From JBBSIN01 sp038232055 (GTDB lineage: Bacteria; Actinomycetota; Actinomycetes; JADGOV01), in NCBI GenBank assembly GCA_038232055.1, contig JBBSIN010000004.1, positions 3,682-67,681 of the forward strand: DNA of 64,000 bases, written 5' to 3'. A program made the position numbers and the translations under genes. Below the pieces are notes generated by a model. That model did not search any database and was not told the origin of the DNA. It saw only the letters and a list, made by a program, of their open reading frames with translations. The number at the start of each line of letters is the position of its first letter. The first letter of the stretch is position 1. This document shows, piece by piece, positions 1 to 8,119 of this stretch.

Positions 1-61
1 CGCCGTCCACGTCGACAAGGTCCTCGTCGGTGAACGGCGATGCGGTGGCGCGCGTCGCCAC
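1..61 (-). CDS. 5' end of an unidentified gene, cut by window edge
   Basis: Only about 20 codons lie inside the window. Reading leftwards from a GTG at 61, the frame is open to the edge and starts V-A-T-R-A-T-A-S-P-F-T-D-E-D-L-V-D-V-D-G. A purine-rich ribosome-binding site (GGGAAGGA) sits just upstream of the GTG, which supports a genuine start. The fragment is too short to assign a family. It is divergent from the membrane protein starting at 260, so the 62-259 gap should hold both promoters. Confidence 0.5.
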   Translation of the reverse strand, partial: MATRATASPFTDEDLVDVDG

Positions 62-259
62 AGTGTCCTTCCCGTCGCAATCGAGCAGGCGGCCTCAAAC
101 GCCCAAAACCTACCCGGCCCGACGCGTCATGTACCGGGCCTCAACTCGTCTCACCCTAAGAGGTCGTTATTCGACCGGATGCCTGGGCCAGTGTGGACGA
201 GGCCGCATCTGGGAGCGACCTCGCCGGCCTCACCCCCATTCGAATCGAGGGAGCATCTC

Positions 260-1048
260 TTGACGCAAGCGATCAATTTCCGCAGCGGGATCGAGAACGC
301 GTGGTCCAACGTGGCAGCGTTCGTACCCAAGCTCATCGCTTTTTTGGTCATCCTGATCATCGGCTACATCGTGGCCAAGATCATCGCGAAGATCTTCGAC
401 AAGGTGCTGGAGCGGGTGGGCTTCGACAAGCTGGTCGAACGCGGCGGCATCAAGCAGGCTCTGTCGAACTCCCAGTACGACGCGTCGACTCTTCTCAGCA
501 AGGTCGTCTTGTACGCGATCATGCTCTTCGTACTGAGCACGGCGTTCGGCGTGTTCGGCACCAACCCGATCAGCGACTACCTGCGCTCGGTAGTGGCGTA
601 CCTGCCGAAGGTCTTCGTCGCGATCCTCATCATCGTCGTCACCGCGGCCATCGCGGCGGGGATGCGCTCGCTGATCCAGAACTCGCTGGGCGGGCTCAGC
701 TACGGCAACCTACTCGCCGGAGCGGCGTCCGCTTTGATCATGGCTTTTGGCGTGATCGCGGCCTTGAACCAGCTCAACATCGCGCAGAACGTCGTCAACG
801 CACTGTTGTACTTCCTGCTCTTCACGATCGGCGGCATCCTCGTCGTCGCGGTGGGTGGTGGCGGCATCGGTCCCATGCAGCAGCGCTGGCACAACGTGCT
901 CGCCCGCTATGACGAGGAAAAGCCCAACGTCCGCCAGCAGGTGCACCAGGCGCCGAGCGTCCGCGAGCAGGCGCAGCAGGCCCAGCAGTCCACCCAATCC
1001 AGCGGTCAGTCGGGCGGGCAGGCCGGGGCCCGACGCGTCCAGCCGTAG
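260..1048 (+). CDS. small membrane protein of the conserved TM-helix family
   Basis: A 262-residue integral membrane protein. I place the start at the TTG at 260 because a GAGGGAG ribosome-binding site lies just upstream; an in-frame ATG at 179 has no such site. About five hydrophobic helices are visible: the first in residues 15-40 (rich in I, L, V, A), then four more separated by short loops, ending in a glycine-rich stretch. The C-terminal 45 residues are polar and rich in Gln and Ser. This pattern fits the 'conserved TM helix' proteins related to mechanosensitive channels, but I see no MscS beta-domain, so channel function is only an inference. A PRC-barrel/DUF2382 stress-type gene follows 27 bp downstream, suggesting a shared transcript. 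Confidence 0.75.
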   Translation: MTQAINFRSGIENAWSNVAAFVPKLIAFLVILIIGYIVAKIIAKIFDKVLERVGFDKLVERGGIKQALSNSQYDASTLLSKVVLYAIMLFVLSTAFGVFGTNPISDYLRSVVAYLPKVFVAILIIVVTAAIAAGMRSLIQNSLGGLSYGNLLAGAASALIMAFGVIAALNQLNIAQNVVNALLYFLLFTIGGILVVAVGGGGIGPMQQRWHNVLARYDEEKPNVRQQVHQAPSVREQAQQAQQSTQSSGQSGGQAGARRVQP

Positions 1049-1075
1049 CAGTCATCTCTCGTATCGGAGGTAGTA

Positions 1076-1881
1076 ATGCTCGACGAAAGCCAGGCGCGGA
1101 ACCTCATCGGCGCGACGCTCTACGACAGCGACAGTGGAAAGATCGGCAAGGTCGGCCAGGTGTATCTCGACGACGAGACGAGCGTGCCGGAGTGGGCACC
1201 GTCCACACCGGGCTCTTCGGAGGCAAGGAGAGCTTCGTCCCGCTCGCCGGGGCGCGGATGTCGGGAAGCGACGTCACCGTGCCCTACTCCAAGGACATGA
1301 TCAAGGGGGCGCCCAGCACCACCGACGGGCATCTCACCCAGGACCAGGAGGCCGATCTCTACCGCCACTACGGCCTGAACTACACCGAGCGCACCTCGGA
1401 CACCGGCCTGCCGAGCGGCACCGGTCAGGCCGCGGGGAGGTCGTACGCCGGCGACACCGAGGGCACCGTCGGTCGTGACGTCTCCGGACCGACGACGGAC
1501 GACGCCATGGCCCGCTCCGAGGAGCGGCTGAGGGTTGGCACGGAGCAGGTGCAGGGCGGTCGGGTGCGACTGCGGAAGTACATCGTCACCGAGAACGTCA
1601 CGCATACCGTCCCGGTACGGCGCGAGGAAGTTCGGATCGAGCGCGAGCCCATCACCGACGCCAACGTCGGCCCGTCGATGAGCGGCGCCGACCTCTCGGA
1701 GGAGGAGCACGTGGTCGTCCTCAACGAGGAGCGCCCGGTCGTGCAGAAGGAGACCGTGCCGGTCGAGCGGGTGCGCCTGGACAAGGACACCGTGACCGAG
1801 GACGTCGAAGTCTCCGAGCAGGTCGCCAAGGAGAAGATCGATATGACGGGCGTCGAGGAGACCGACCGCACGAACCGCTGA
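1076..1881 (+). pseudogene. PRC-barrel plus DUF2382 (YsnF/AvaK-type) protein, frameshifted
   Basis: Two overlapping frames make one protein. The first runs from ATG 1076 (ribosome-binding site GGAGGTAG) and encodes the start of a PRC-barrel domain, MLDESQARNLIG through SVPEW. The match then continues in another frame as TVHTGLFGGKESFVPLAGA and stays open to the stop at 1881, including the DUF2382 region with repeated VPV/RVRL and EERPVV motifs. One base appears missing near 1194; restoring it gives about 267 residues, the normal length. PRC-barrel/DUF2382 proteins are stress-associated and of unclear biochemical role. The downstream frame shows no other damage, so a sequencing error or a very recent mutation is likely. 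Confidence 0.8.
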
Positions 1882-1897
1882 CGCGGCCGACGACGGA

Positions 1898-1932
1898 GTA
1901 GCCCGGTGCCGGTTCGACCGGCGCCGGGCTAC
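1898..1932. terminator. bidirectional terminator hairpin
   Basis: A 15-bp stem with one T-G mismatch (GTAGCCCGGTGCCGG and its complement) closes a 5-nt TTCGA loop. It lies between two convergent genes and overlaps the stop codon of the ArsR-type regulator, so it can serve both strands. There is no long T-tract, as is common in high-GC actinomycetes. Confidence 0.7.
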
Positions 1933-2900
1933 GGGCGGGTGGCGAGCAGGGCCGAGCCCAGCGGGGTGAGCCCGTAGAGAACGGCCCGCCCGGCGCGCTG
2001 GCGGGAAGCGAGTCCGGCCGCGGCAAGCACGCCGAGGTGCTGGGAGACCGTGCCCGGCGAGAGCCGGTAACGGGCCGCGAGCTGAGTCGTCGAGACCGGC
2101 TCGACGAGGCTGCCCAACAGCTGCGAGCGGGTACGTCCGAGCAGGACGGCAAGCGCGTCGCTGCAGGCTTCCGATGGCCGCTCCCACAGCAGGCCCACGC
2201 CACGGGCCGGATAGATCACCGTGGGCTGCCAGGGTTCGTCGAGGACGGCCAGCACCCGAGGCCAGACGAACACGCTCGGGAGTAGCAGCAGACCGTCGCC
2301 GTCCAGCGCGCGTCGCTGGTCGTGATCGGCCTTGATCTGCAGCGACGGTTCGGCCCAGCGCACCCGGTCGTGCAGGTCGGCGATCATCCGCTCGACGCCG
2401 CCCACGGCGAGGAGACGGCCCCGGTAGAGCACGTCGGCGTCGAGCAGGTCGCGAAGGCGCAGCCAGTCCTCGGCCAGCAGTCGCGACCACACCGCGCCGA
2501 GCAGGTCCGCGAGCAGTCCCGGTACGGCGGCCGGGGCGTCGAGAAGCGGCCGGGCATCGGCCGGCACCGGACGTCCGGCGAAAGCCCAGCCCAGCTCTCG
2601 GCGTACCTGCACCTGCGGTGTCGCCCGGACGCGCTCCAGCTCCTCGGCGATGTCGGCCAGCGGGCTCGTCGGCGGCGGGCTGAGGAAGTCCGGCACGTAG
2701 GAACGGGCGGTGAGCAGCGCGCGCAGCACGCCGACGTCGAGACCGGCCAGCCGGCGTGCGGCGAGACGAAGCCACGGGAGATGCAGCGGGTGGCGATCCG
2801 GCTCGAAGACCGCCTCCAGCGCCGCCGTCGTCTCCCACAGCGGGGAGATCGCGAACCGGATGCGCAGCAGGTCGGCCGGCGTGAAGTCCAGGCTGATCAT
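1929..2900 (-). CDS. ArsR-family winged-helix transcriptional regulator
   Basis: A 323-residue DNA-binding regulator. The C-terminal third holds a winged helix-turn-helix (STTQLAARYRLSPGTVSQHL, then a second half reading VLYGLTPLG). The N-terminal two-thirds is a long Arg/Leu-rich domain of the DUF5937 type found in larger actinobacterial ArsR proteins; I see no metal-binding cysteine pair. It is divergent from an MFS transporter with only 64 bp between starts, the usual arrangement of a repressor and the exporter it controls. The ligand cannot be deduced. Start ATG at 2900. Confidence 0.85.
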   Translation of the reverse strand: MISLDFTPADLLRIRFAISPLWETTAALEAVFEPDRHPLHLPWLRLAARRLAGLDVGVLRALLTARSYVPDFLSPPPTSPLADIAEELERVRATPQVQVRRELGWAFAGRPVPADARPLLDAPAAVPGLLADLLGAVWSRLLAEDWLRLRDLLDADVLYRGRLLAVGGVERMIADLHDRVRWAEPSLQIKADHDQRRALDGDGLLLLPSVFVWPRVLAVLDEPWQPTVIYPARGVGLLWERPSEACSDALAVLLGRTRSQLLGSLVEPVSTTQLAARYRLSPGTVSQHLGVLAAAGLASRQRAGRAVLYGLTPLGSALLATRP

Positions 2901-2964
2901 CCGCGACCCTTCGGCGGCAGCTAAATCGTTGGCGTTCCGACGCTATCGGGCCGAAGCTGCGAGC

Positions 2965-4149
2965 ATGGCTCTGACGCGATACCGGGAGGTGCTGCGCGCC
3001 CCGTCGGTCGGCTGGCTGCTCACCACGTCACTGGTGGGGCGCCTGCCGCAGGGCATGACTGGGCTCGCGCTGCTGTTGCTCGTCACTCGGCACGGCACGT
3101 ACGCCGCCGCCGGCGCGGTGACCGCCGTTTTTCTCGTCGCGACCTGCCTGGCGACCCCGCTCGTCTCGCGGGCGGCCGACCGACTGGGTCGCCGCCGGGT
3201 GCTGCGGGCCACCGCATGCGGCTTCGCCGTCGCGTCGCTCGGCCTGGCCGCCTCGGCAGCTCACCCGGTGCCGCTCGTCGTCTTCGCACTGCTCGCCGGG
3301 GCATCCTCCCCACCGCTCGCCGCGTCGGCGCGTGCGGTGTGGCCGGCGCTCGTTACCGGTGCGCAACGCCAGTCCCTGTTCGCGCTCGAGGCCACCCTGC
3401 AGGAGATGACGTTCATCGCCGGGCCGGCGCTCGTCGCCCTGCTCGCCGCTGCCGGAAGTGCCGCCCTGGCCGTCGCTGCCAGCGGCGCGATCTGCCTGGC
3501 CGGCACGATCGCGTTCACCGCCGACGCGGCAGCCGACAGCGGCATGGCCGAGCGCGGCGCGAAACCCGGGGCCGCCGTACTGGGCTCCGCGCCGTTGCGG
3601 CACCTCATCGCGGCCGGCGTGGCTCTCGTCGCGGCGCTCAGCATCGCGGAGGTCGGGATCGTCGCCTTTGTCAGCGGATCGCAGGCCTCGGCTGGCGCCG
3701 GCGTCGCGCTGGCGCTGTGGTCCGCCGGGTCGCTGGTCGGGGGCGCCATTTTCGGGTCGATACCGGTCACCCGAACGCCGCTGACCGCCTTTTTGGCGAC
3801 GGCGGCCGTCGGGTTCGGCGTGCTCGCCGCTGCCCCCACGACGCTGGCGCTGAGCGCCTTGCTTTTCGTCGGCGGTTCGGCGATCGCACCCGCACTCGCC
3901 CTCCTCTACACCAGGGTCGGCGCGCTGGCCCCGGCCGGCGCCACCACGGAGGCGTTCGGCTGGCTCTCGAGCGGCCTGATGGCGGGAGCCGCGGCCGGCG
4001 TCGCGCTCGGTGGCGTGGTCGTGTCGTCCCACGGCCCGCGAGTGGCCTTCCTCGCGGCGACCGGAGTCGGTCTGCTGGCGGCCGCTGTGGCCGAGCCGAT
4101 TCGGGGATGGCGTCGCCGGGTCGAGGTCGACCCGCAAGTCTGCGCCTGA
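2965..4149 (+). CDS. MFS transporter
   Basis: A 394-residue major facilitator superfamily protein with about 12 hydrophobic segments. The cytoplasmic loop between helices 2 and 3 carries the family signature (RAADRLGRRRVLRAT). I chose ATG 2965 because hydrophobic transporter sequence begins immediately after it; the longer upstream frame runs antisense through the divergent regulator. Because it is divergent from an ArsR-type regulator, an efflux role under that repressor is a reasonable inference. The substrate is unknown. Confidence 0.88.
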   Translation: MALTRYREVLRAPSVGWLLTTSLVGRLPQGMTGLALLLLVTRHGTYAAAGAVTAVFLVATCLATPLVSRAADRLGRRRVLRATACGFAVASLGLAASAAHPVPLVVFALLAGASSPPLAASARAVWPALVTGAQRQSLFALEATLQEMTFIAGPALVALLAAAGSAALAVAASGAICLAGTIAFTADAAADSGMAERGAKPGAAVLGSAPLRHLIAAGVALVAALSIAEVGIVAFVSGSQASAGAGVALALWSAGSLVGGAIFGSIPVTRTPLTAFLATAAVGFGVLAAAPTTLALSALLFVGGSAIAPALALLYTRVGALAPAGATTEAFGWLSSGLMAGAAAGVALGGVVVSSHGPRVAFLAATGVGLLAAAVAEPIRGWRRRVEVDPQVCA

Positions 4150-4183
4150 CCGGGCCGCATCAGAGGGGCCGGGTCGGGTCGGC

Positions 4184-4645
4184 TCAGCCGCTGACGACTG
4201 GTACGTCGGGCGCAAAAGAGGCGACGGCCGTCCGCAACGCTCGCGCGTCGAGCCGGCCGGAGGGCAGATGCCGAACGAGGGCGCCGGACCGTCCGTGGTG
4301 GGCGAGCGGAATCCGCTCGCCCTCCCGCAGCCGCACCTCCACGTCGGTGCCCCCGTCGGCCGACGGCGTCAGGGTCAGCGCGGCGACCGACGTCCACGGC
4401 ACGGTCAGGTCGTCGCGGCGGGTGAGGCCGGTCGCGCCCAGCGACACGCCCTTGGCGCTCAGCACGACCGACCGACGCAGGCGGCGCCATCCGATCGCCA
4501 CGATGATCGCCATGATCAGGATCGCCGGTCCCGCTCCGCTGATCGGCCGGCCCTGGGTGACCAGAAAGGCGACCAGGAGCACGGGTACGGCGACCGGCAC
4601 GAGCAGCTCGACCGGGCGGAGCGGGCGGCGTACGACGTGACTCAC
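4184..4645 (-). CDS. membrane-anchored PH-domain protein
   Basis: A 153-residue protein with two N-terminal hydrophobic helices (around residues 12-30 and 38-52), followed by a bacterial PH-like fold (SVVLSAKGVSL, TVPWTSVAALTL). The start overlaps the stop of the upstream phosphofructokinase gene (GTGA, 4642-4645), so the two are translationally coupled. Such proteins are widespread in actinomycetes and usually unannotated; a role in membrane or protein binding is inferred from the fold alone. Confidence 0.75.
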   Translation of the reverse strand: MSHVVRRPLRPVELLVPVAVPVLLVAFLVTQGRPISGAGPAILIMAIIVAIGWRRLRRSVVLSAKGVSLGATGLTRRDDLTVPWTSVAALTLTPSADGGTDVEVRLREGERIPLAHHGRSGALVRHLPSGRLDARALRTAVASFAPDVPVVSG

Positions 4646-5667
4646 CCGAAGAAGACCTCGGCTTCGGCGTACATCTGAGGTGGCACGAGCTTCAGCTCGC
4701 GGGTCGCCGCCTCGAGGGAGACCAGCTCGATCGCGGTGCCACGCAGCGCGGTCATCGTGCCCCAGCGATGGGCGTGGGCGGCGTCGATGGCGTGCAGGCC
4801 GAAGCGGGTCGCGAGCACCCGGTCGAACGCGGTTGGCGTGCCGCCGCGCTGGATGTGGCCCAGCACGGTGGTGCGCGCCTCCTTGCCGGTGCGCGACTCG
4901 ATCTCGCGCTCGAGCGCGACGCCGATGCCGCCGAGCCGCACGTGCCCGAAGGCGTCGAGGTCACCTTCCGCCAGCGCCATCGTGCCCTCCGCGGGCGTCG
5001 CGCCTTCGGCCACGACCACGATCGGCGCATAGTTGCTCCGAAACCGGTGCTCGATGTGCGCGCAGACCCGCTCGATGTCGAACGGCTTCTCCGGGATGAG
5101 GATGACGTTTGCGCCACCTGCCAGCCCGGCGTGCAGCGCGATCCAGCCCGCGTGGCGTCCCATGACCTCGACGATGAGCGCCCGGTGGTGACTCTCCGCC
5201 GTCGTGTGCAGCCGGTCGATCGCCTCCATGGCGATGTTGACGGCGGTGTCAAAGCCGAACGTGTAGTCGGTGGCACCCAGGTCGTTGTCGATGGTCTTGG
5301 GTACGCCGACGACCTGTACGCCGGCGTCGTACAGCCGCTTCGCGACGCCGAGGGTGTCCTCACCACCGATCGCGATGAGCGCGTCGACCCCGAGCCGGCC
5401 CAGGTTCTCCACGATGCGCTCGACGCCGCCGTCAACCTTGAAGGGGTTCGTTCGCGAGGAGCCGAGGATCGTCCCCCCGCGCGGCAGGATGCCGCGGACG
5501 TCCGGGACGCCGAGCGGCATCGTGAGCCCGTCCAGCGGTCCACGCCACCCGTCGCGGAAGCCGACGAACTCGTGACCGTAGTCGCCGACCCCCTTGCGGA
5601 CGACGGCACGGATCACCGCGTTGAGGCCAGGACAGTCGCCGCCACCGGTGAGCACGCCGATTCGCAT
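4642..5667 (-). CDS. pfp: 6-phosphofructokinase, residues of the pyrophosphate-dependent type
   Basis: A 341-residue PFK-A family enzyme that phosphorylates fructose 6-phosphate in glycolysis. The nucleotide-binding start TGGGDCPGLN and the catalytic loop PKTIDND are intact. At the two positions separating ATP from pyrophosphate users it has Asp104 (GGEDTLG) and Lys124 (PKTIDND), with numbering that matches the E. coli enzyme. ATP-dependent PFKs have Gly at both. By established family rules this predicts PPi as phosphoryl donor, as described for Amycolatopsis methanolica. The reaction could then run reversibly. Biochemical proof is absent here, so donor choice is a prediction; family assignment is secure. 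Confidence 0.93.
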   Translation of the reverse strand: MRIGVLTGGGDCPGLNAVIRAVVRKGVGDYGHEFVGFRDGWRGPLDGLTMPLGVPDVRGILPRGGTILGSSRTNPFKVDGGVERIVENLGRLGVDALIAIGGEDTLGVAKRLYDAGVQVVGVPKTIDNDLGATDYTFGFDTAVNIAMEAIDRLHTTAESHHRALIVEVMGRHAGWIALHAGLAGGANVILIPEKPFDIERVCAHIEHRFRSNYAPIVVVAEGATPAEGTMALAEGDLDAFGHVRLGGIGVALEREIESRTGKEARTTVLGHIQRGGTPTAFDRVLATRFGLHAIDAAHAHRWGTMTALRGTAIELVSLEAATRELKLVPPQMYAEAEVFFG

Positions 5668-5686
5668 GCCGGAAACCTACCCAGCG

Positions 5687-6958
5687 TCAGCGCACCAGCA
5701 GCGCCGACGGCGGGTAGCCGCCGGGGAAGCGCCCCGGCAGCACAGTGAGCCGGCCGGTGCTGGTCGACCACAGCCCGATTCGCTGGAAGCCGTCGTCCGG
5801 CCACCGCACCCCGATGGCCAGGTAGCGCCCGTCGGGTGACCAGGACAGGTCGGCCGCCTGCTTCTCCGGGGTCCCGATCCCGGGCAGGCGCACCGGTCGA
5901 CCGGTGGTGAGGTCGAGCACCCAGACCCGGCCGTACTGTGCCGGCCGGTCGAAACCGTGCTGGCCGAACGACGCGAGCGCCAGCCGGCGCCCGTCCGGGC
6001 TGAACGCGCCCACCCCGAGGCTGCTCACGCCGGGCCAGCGGTAGGTCTGCATGCCGCCGGTACGGAGGTCGCTGACGACCAGGAAACACGCCTCGGGGCT
6101 CGGAACGAACACCTGACAGGCCGGCGTGAGCCAGGCCGCCCGACGCGATGTCGCCACAACGACGGAGCGCGTTCGGCCGTAGGTGCGCAGCCGCTGGCCG
6201 GAGGCCGGGTCGACCAGGGCCAGCACAGCCGGTTGCTCTGACCGGTAGGCCGCGACGAGCAGGCCGGCTCCCGTGTCGGCGTGCAGCAGCCAGCCGGCGG
6301 GCACCGGCCTCCGCAGCAGCACCCGGCCGCCGGTTGTCACCTCCAGCAGCGTGGCCGGTCGGCCCTGCGCCGGCGGGTTCCGCAGTGCCCAGAACCTGCC
6401 CGGCCGGGCAGCGGCTACTACGTCGTCGGCCCGAACCAGCTCGGCGGCTCCTCCCGAGGAGCGCAGGAAGAGCACCCGACCGAGGTACGGCGCCGCCTCC
6501 TGCTGGAGAAGGACGAGTACGCCGCCCTGCACCGGTACCAGCCGCTCTACTGCGTAGCCTTCGGGCACCGGCAAGCCGGCCGGCTGCAGGTCGCCGCTGG
6601 CCGCGTCGAGTCGGCGAAGCGCCGCCCCACCGAGAAGGAGCTCGAGACCGGCCGGACCTGGCTGCTTCGGCCCCACGAACTGTGGACGCAGCGGCCCCGA
6701 AGGTGAGGGCGGTGCCGAGGGCGCCCTCGCCTCCCGGGCCGCTTCGGCGCCGGGCGGGGAGGGCCGCACGGTCACCGGCGAGACCGGCGCGGGCGCCGTA
6801 CCCCTTGGCGCGGCATGGCCGCCGTCCCGCAGCGCGCCGTAGCCCAGCGCGCCGAGCCCGACCGCGACAGCGGCGAGCACGACGACGATCCGCGGCACCG
6901 GGCGTCGCGGCGACGGCTCGTCGTCGTCCGGTCGGCCGCCGGTCAGCACCTCGGCCAT
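5687..6958 (-). CDS. membrane-anchored beta-propeller (WD40/TolB-like) protein
   Basis: A 423-residue protein. It has a short acidic cytoplasmic N-terminus, one transmembrane helix (about residues 23-43), a Pro/Ala-rich linker, and then a domain of repeated four-stranded blades. The blades show propeller motifs such as FSPDGRRLALASF and WSPDGRYLAIGV. The exported domain probably binds a ligand or partner outside the membrane. It is divergent from the DUF1028 gene with only 32 bp between starts, a space occupied by a perfect inverted repeat. Specific function unknown. Confidence 0.7.
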   Translation of the reverse strand: MAEVLTGGRPDDDEPSPRRPVPRIVVVLAAVAVGLGALGYGALRDGGHAAPRGTAPAPVSPVTVRPSPPGAEAAREARAPSAPPSPSGPLRPQFVGPKQPGPAGLELLLGGAALRRLDAASGDLQPAGLPVPEGYAVERLVPVQGGVLVLLQQEAAPYLGRVLFLRSSGGAAELVRADDVVAAARPGRFWALRNPPAQGRPATLLEVTTGGRVLLRRPVPAGWLLHADTGAGLLVAAYRSEQPAVLALVDPASGQRLRTYGRTRSVVVATSRRAAWLTPACQVFVPSPEACFLVVSDLRTGGMQTYRWPGVSSLGVGAFSPDGRRLALASFGQHGFDRPAQYGRVWVLDLTTGRPVRLPGIGTPEKQAADLSWSPDGRYLAIGVRWPDDGFQRIGLWSTSTGRLTVLPGRFPGGYPPSALLVR

Positions 6959-6967
6959 GACCGGATT

Positions 6968-6992
6968 ATGCGCCGGATATCGTCCGGCGCAT
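6968..6992. promoter_or_regulatory. perfect 10-bp inverted repeat overlapping a start codon
   Basis: ATGCGCCGGA and its exact complement TCCGGCGCAT flank a 5-bp TATCG spacer. The right arm ends on the first two bases of the DUF1028 start codon (ATG 6991). The repeat fills most of the 32-bp gap between two divergent starts. It could be an operator for both genes or, as RNA, a hairpin hiding the DUF1028 start. Only the symmetry is observed; function is inferred. Confidence 0.5.
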
Positions 6993-7881
6993 GACGTTCT
7001 CGGTGGTCGGGCGAAGCGACGACGGGTCGGCGTGGGGTGTGGCTGTCGCGTCGAAGTTCCTCGCCGTGGGTGCGGCGGTCCCCGGCGCGGCCGCGGACGC
7101 CGGCGCCATCGCCACCCAGTCCTACGCCAACCTCGCCTACCGACCGGACGGCCTCGCCCTGCTGCGCGAGGGGCGTACGGCGCAGCAGGTGCTCGACGTC
7201 CTCACCGCCGCCGACGAGCTGCGGGCGCAGCGCCAAGCCGGCATCGTGGACCTCGCCGGTCGCGCCGCCACCTTCACCGGTGCCGAGTGCCATGCCTGGG
7301 CGGGCGGGCGCACCGGCGACGGGTACGCCGTACAGGGCAACATCCTCGTCGGCCCGGAAGTGGTCGAGGCGATGACCGAAGCCTGGCTGCGATCGGAGCC
7401 GACGGCGCCACTCGCCCGGCGCCTGCTCGCGGCCCTGGTCGCCGGCGACGAGGCGGGAGGCGACCGTCGCGGTCGGCAGTCGGCGGCGCTGCTCGTCGTC
7501 AGCCAGGGCGGGGGCTACGGCGGCGGAAGCGACGTGTACGCCGACCTGCGCGTCGACGACTCGCCCCGACCGGTGCCGGAGCTGGAGCGGTTGCTCGGCC
7601 TGCACGACATCTATTTTGGTCAGCCCGACCCCACCGCGCTGCGGCCGTTGGTGGGCCAACTTCTCGACGAGGTCGGCGGGCTGCTCGTGCAGGTGGGGCA
7701 CCCTCCTGCCGAGCCGGGAACCGCGGCGGTGCGGGCGGCGCTGTGGGACTGGGCGGGGGTCGAGAACCTCGAGGAGCGGATTTCCGACGAGGACGTAATC
7801 GACCAGGTCGTCCTCGACGTGCTTCGGCTCAAGGCGGTCGAGCACGAGCCGGGGCCGACGAAGAGCCCGAGCGCCAACTAA
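6991..7881 (+). CDS. DUF1028 protein (putative Ntn-hydrolase fold)
   Basis: A 296-residue protein of the DUF1028 family. It begins MTFSVVGRSDDGSAWGVAVAS, followed by the conserved ATQSYAN and GYAVQGNILVG blocks. The family is predicted to have an N-terminal nucleophile hydrolase-like fold and has no firmly established substrate. Only about 8 bp of untranslated leader would be possible if transcription starts within the 32-bp gap, so leaderless translation is likely. No operon partner is evident. Confidence 0.85.
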   Translation: MTFSVVGRSDDGSAWGVAVASKFLAVGAAVPGAAADAGAIATQSYANLAYRPDGLALLREGRTAQQVLDVLTAADELRAQRQAGIVDLAGRAATFTGAECHAWAGGRTGDGYAVQGNILVGPEVVEAMTEAWLRSEPTAPLARRLLAALVAGDEAGGDRRGRQSAALLVVSQGGGYGGGSDVYADLRVDDSPRPVPELERLLGLHDIYFGQPDPTALRPLVGQLLDEVGGLLVQVGHPPAEPGTAAVRAALWDWAGVENLEERISDEDVIDQVVLDVLRLKAVEHEPGPTKSPSAN

Positions 7882-8051
7882 GCCCGGGCACCAAACACTT
7901 CCAACGAGCAGCGAATGGGCGGAACGTCGCCGCCGCGACCTCCCGCCCCGCCCCCCTTGCCTACGCTGTGCCGGCCAGCCCCCTCGCCCGTCCGGTGTGG
8001 GGCCAGCCTGTCGCAGGTGCGCCCTGCGGACTGTCGCTCAGCTGACGGCAA

Positions 8052-8073
8052 AAGTGTCGCGAAGCCGACACTT
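8052..8073. promoter_or_regulatory. 22-bp CRP/FNR-like palindrome
   Basis: AAGTGTCG, six bases, then CGACACTT: a perfect 8-bp inverted repeat with a 6-bp centre. Length and spacing match the classical CRP/FNR site (TGTGA-N6-TCACA), and it lies 47 bp before the start of a Crp-family regulator. An autoregulatory operator is the simplest reading; binding is not shown. Confidence 0.6.
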
Positions 8074-8119
8074 CCGTGGCAGGGTGACCCGAGTGAGGCC
8101 TGCAGGCGGCGGAACCGGC

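Noticed and set aside
1185..1205. Programmed frameshift in the PRC-barrel gene
   Set aside because: No slippery heptamer or downstream pseudoknot is visible, and the family is normally a single frame.
1120..2838. Long minus-strand frame across the PRC-barrel and ArsR genes
   Set aside because: Arg/Ala/Gly-rich with no domains; overlaps two well-supported genes.
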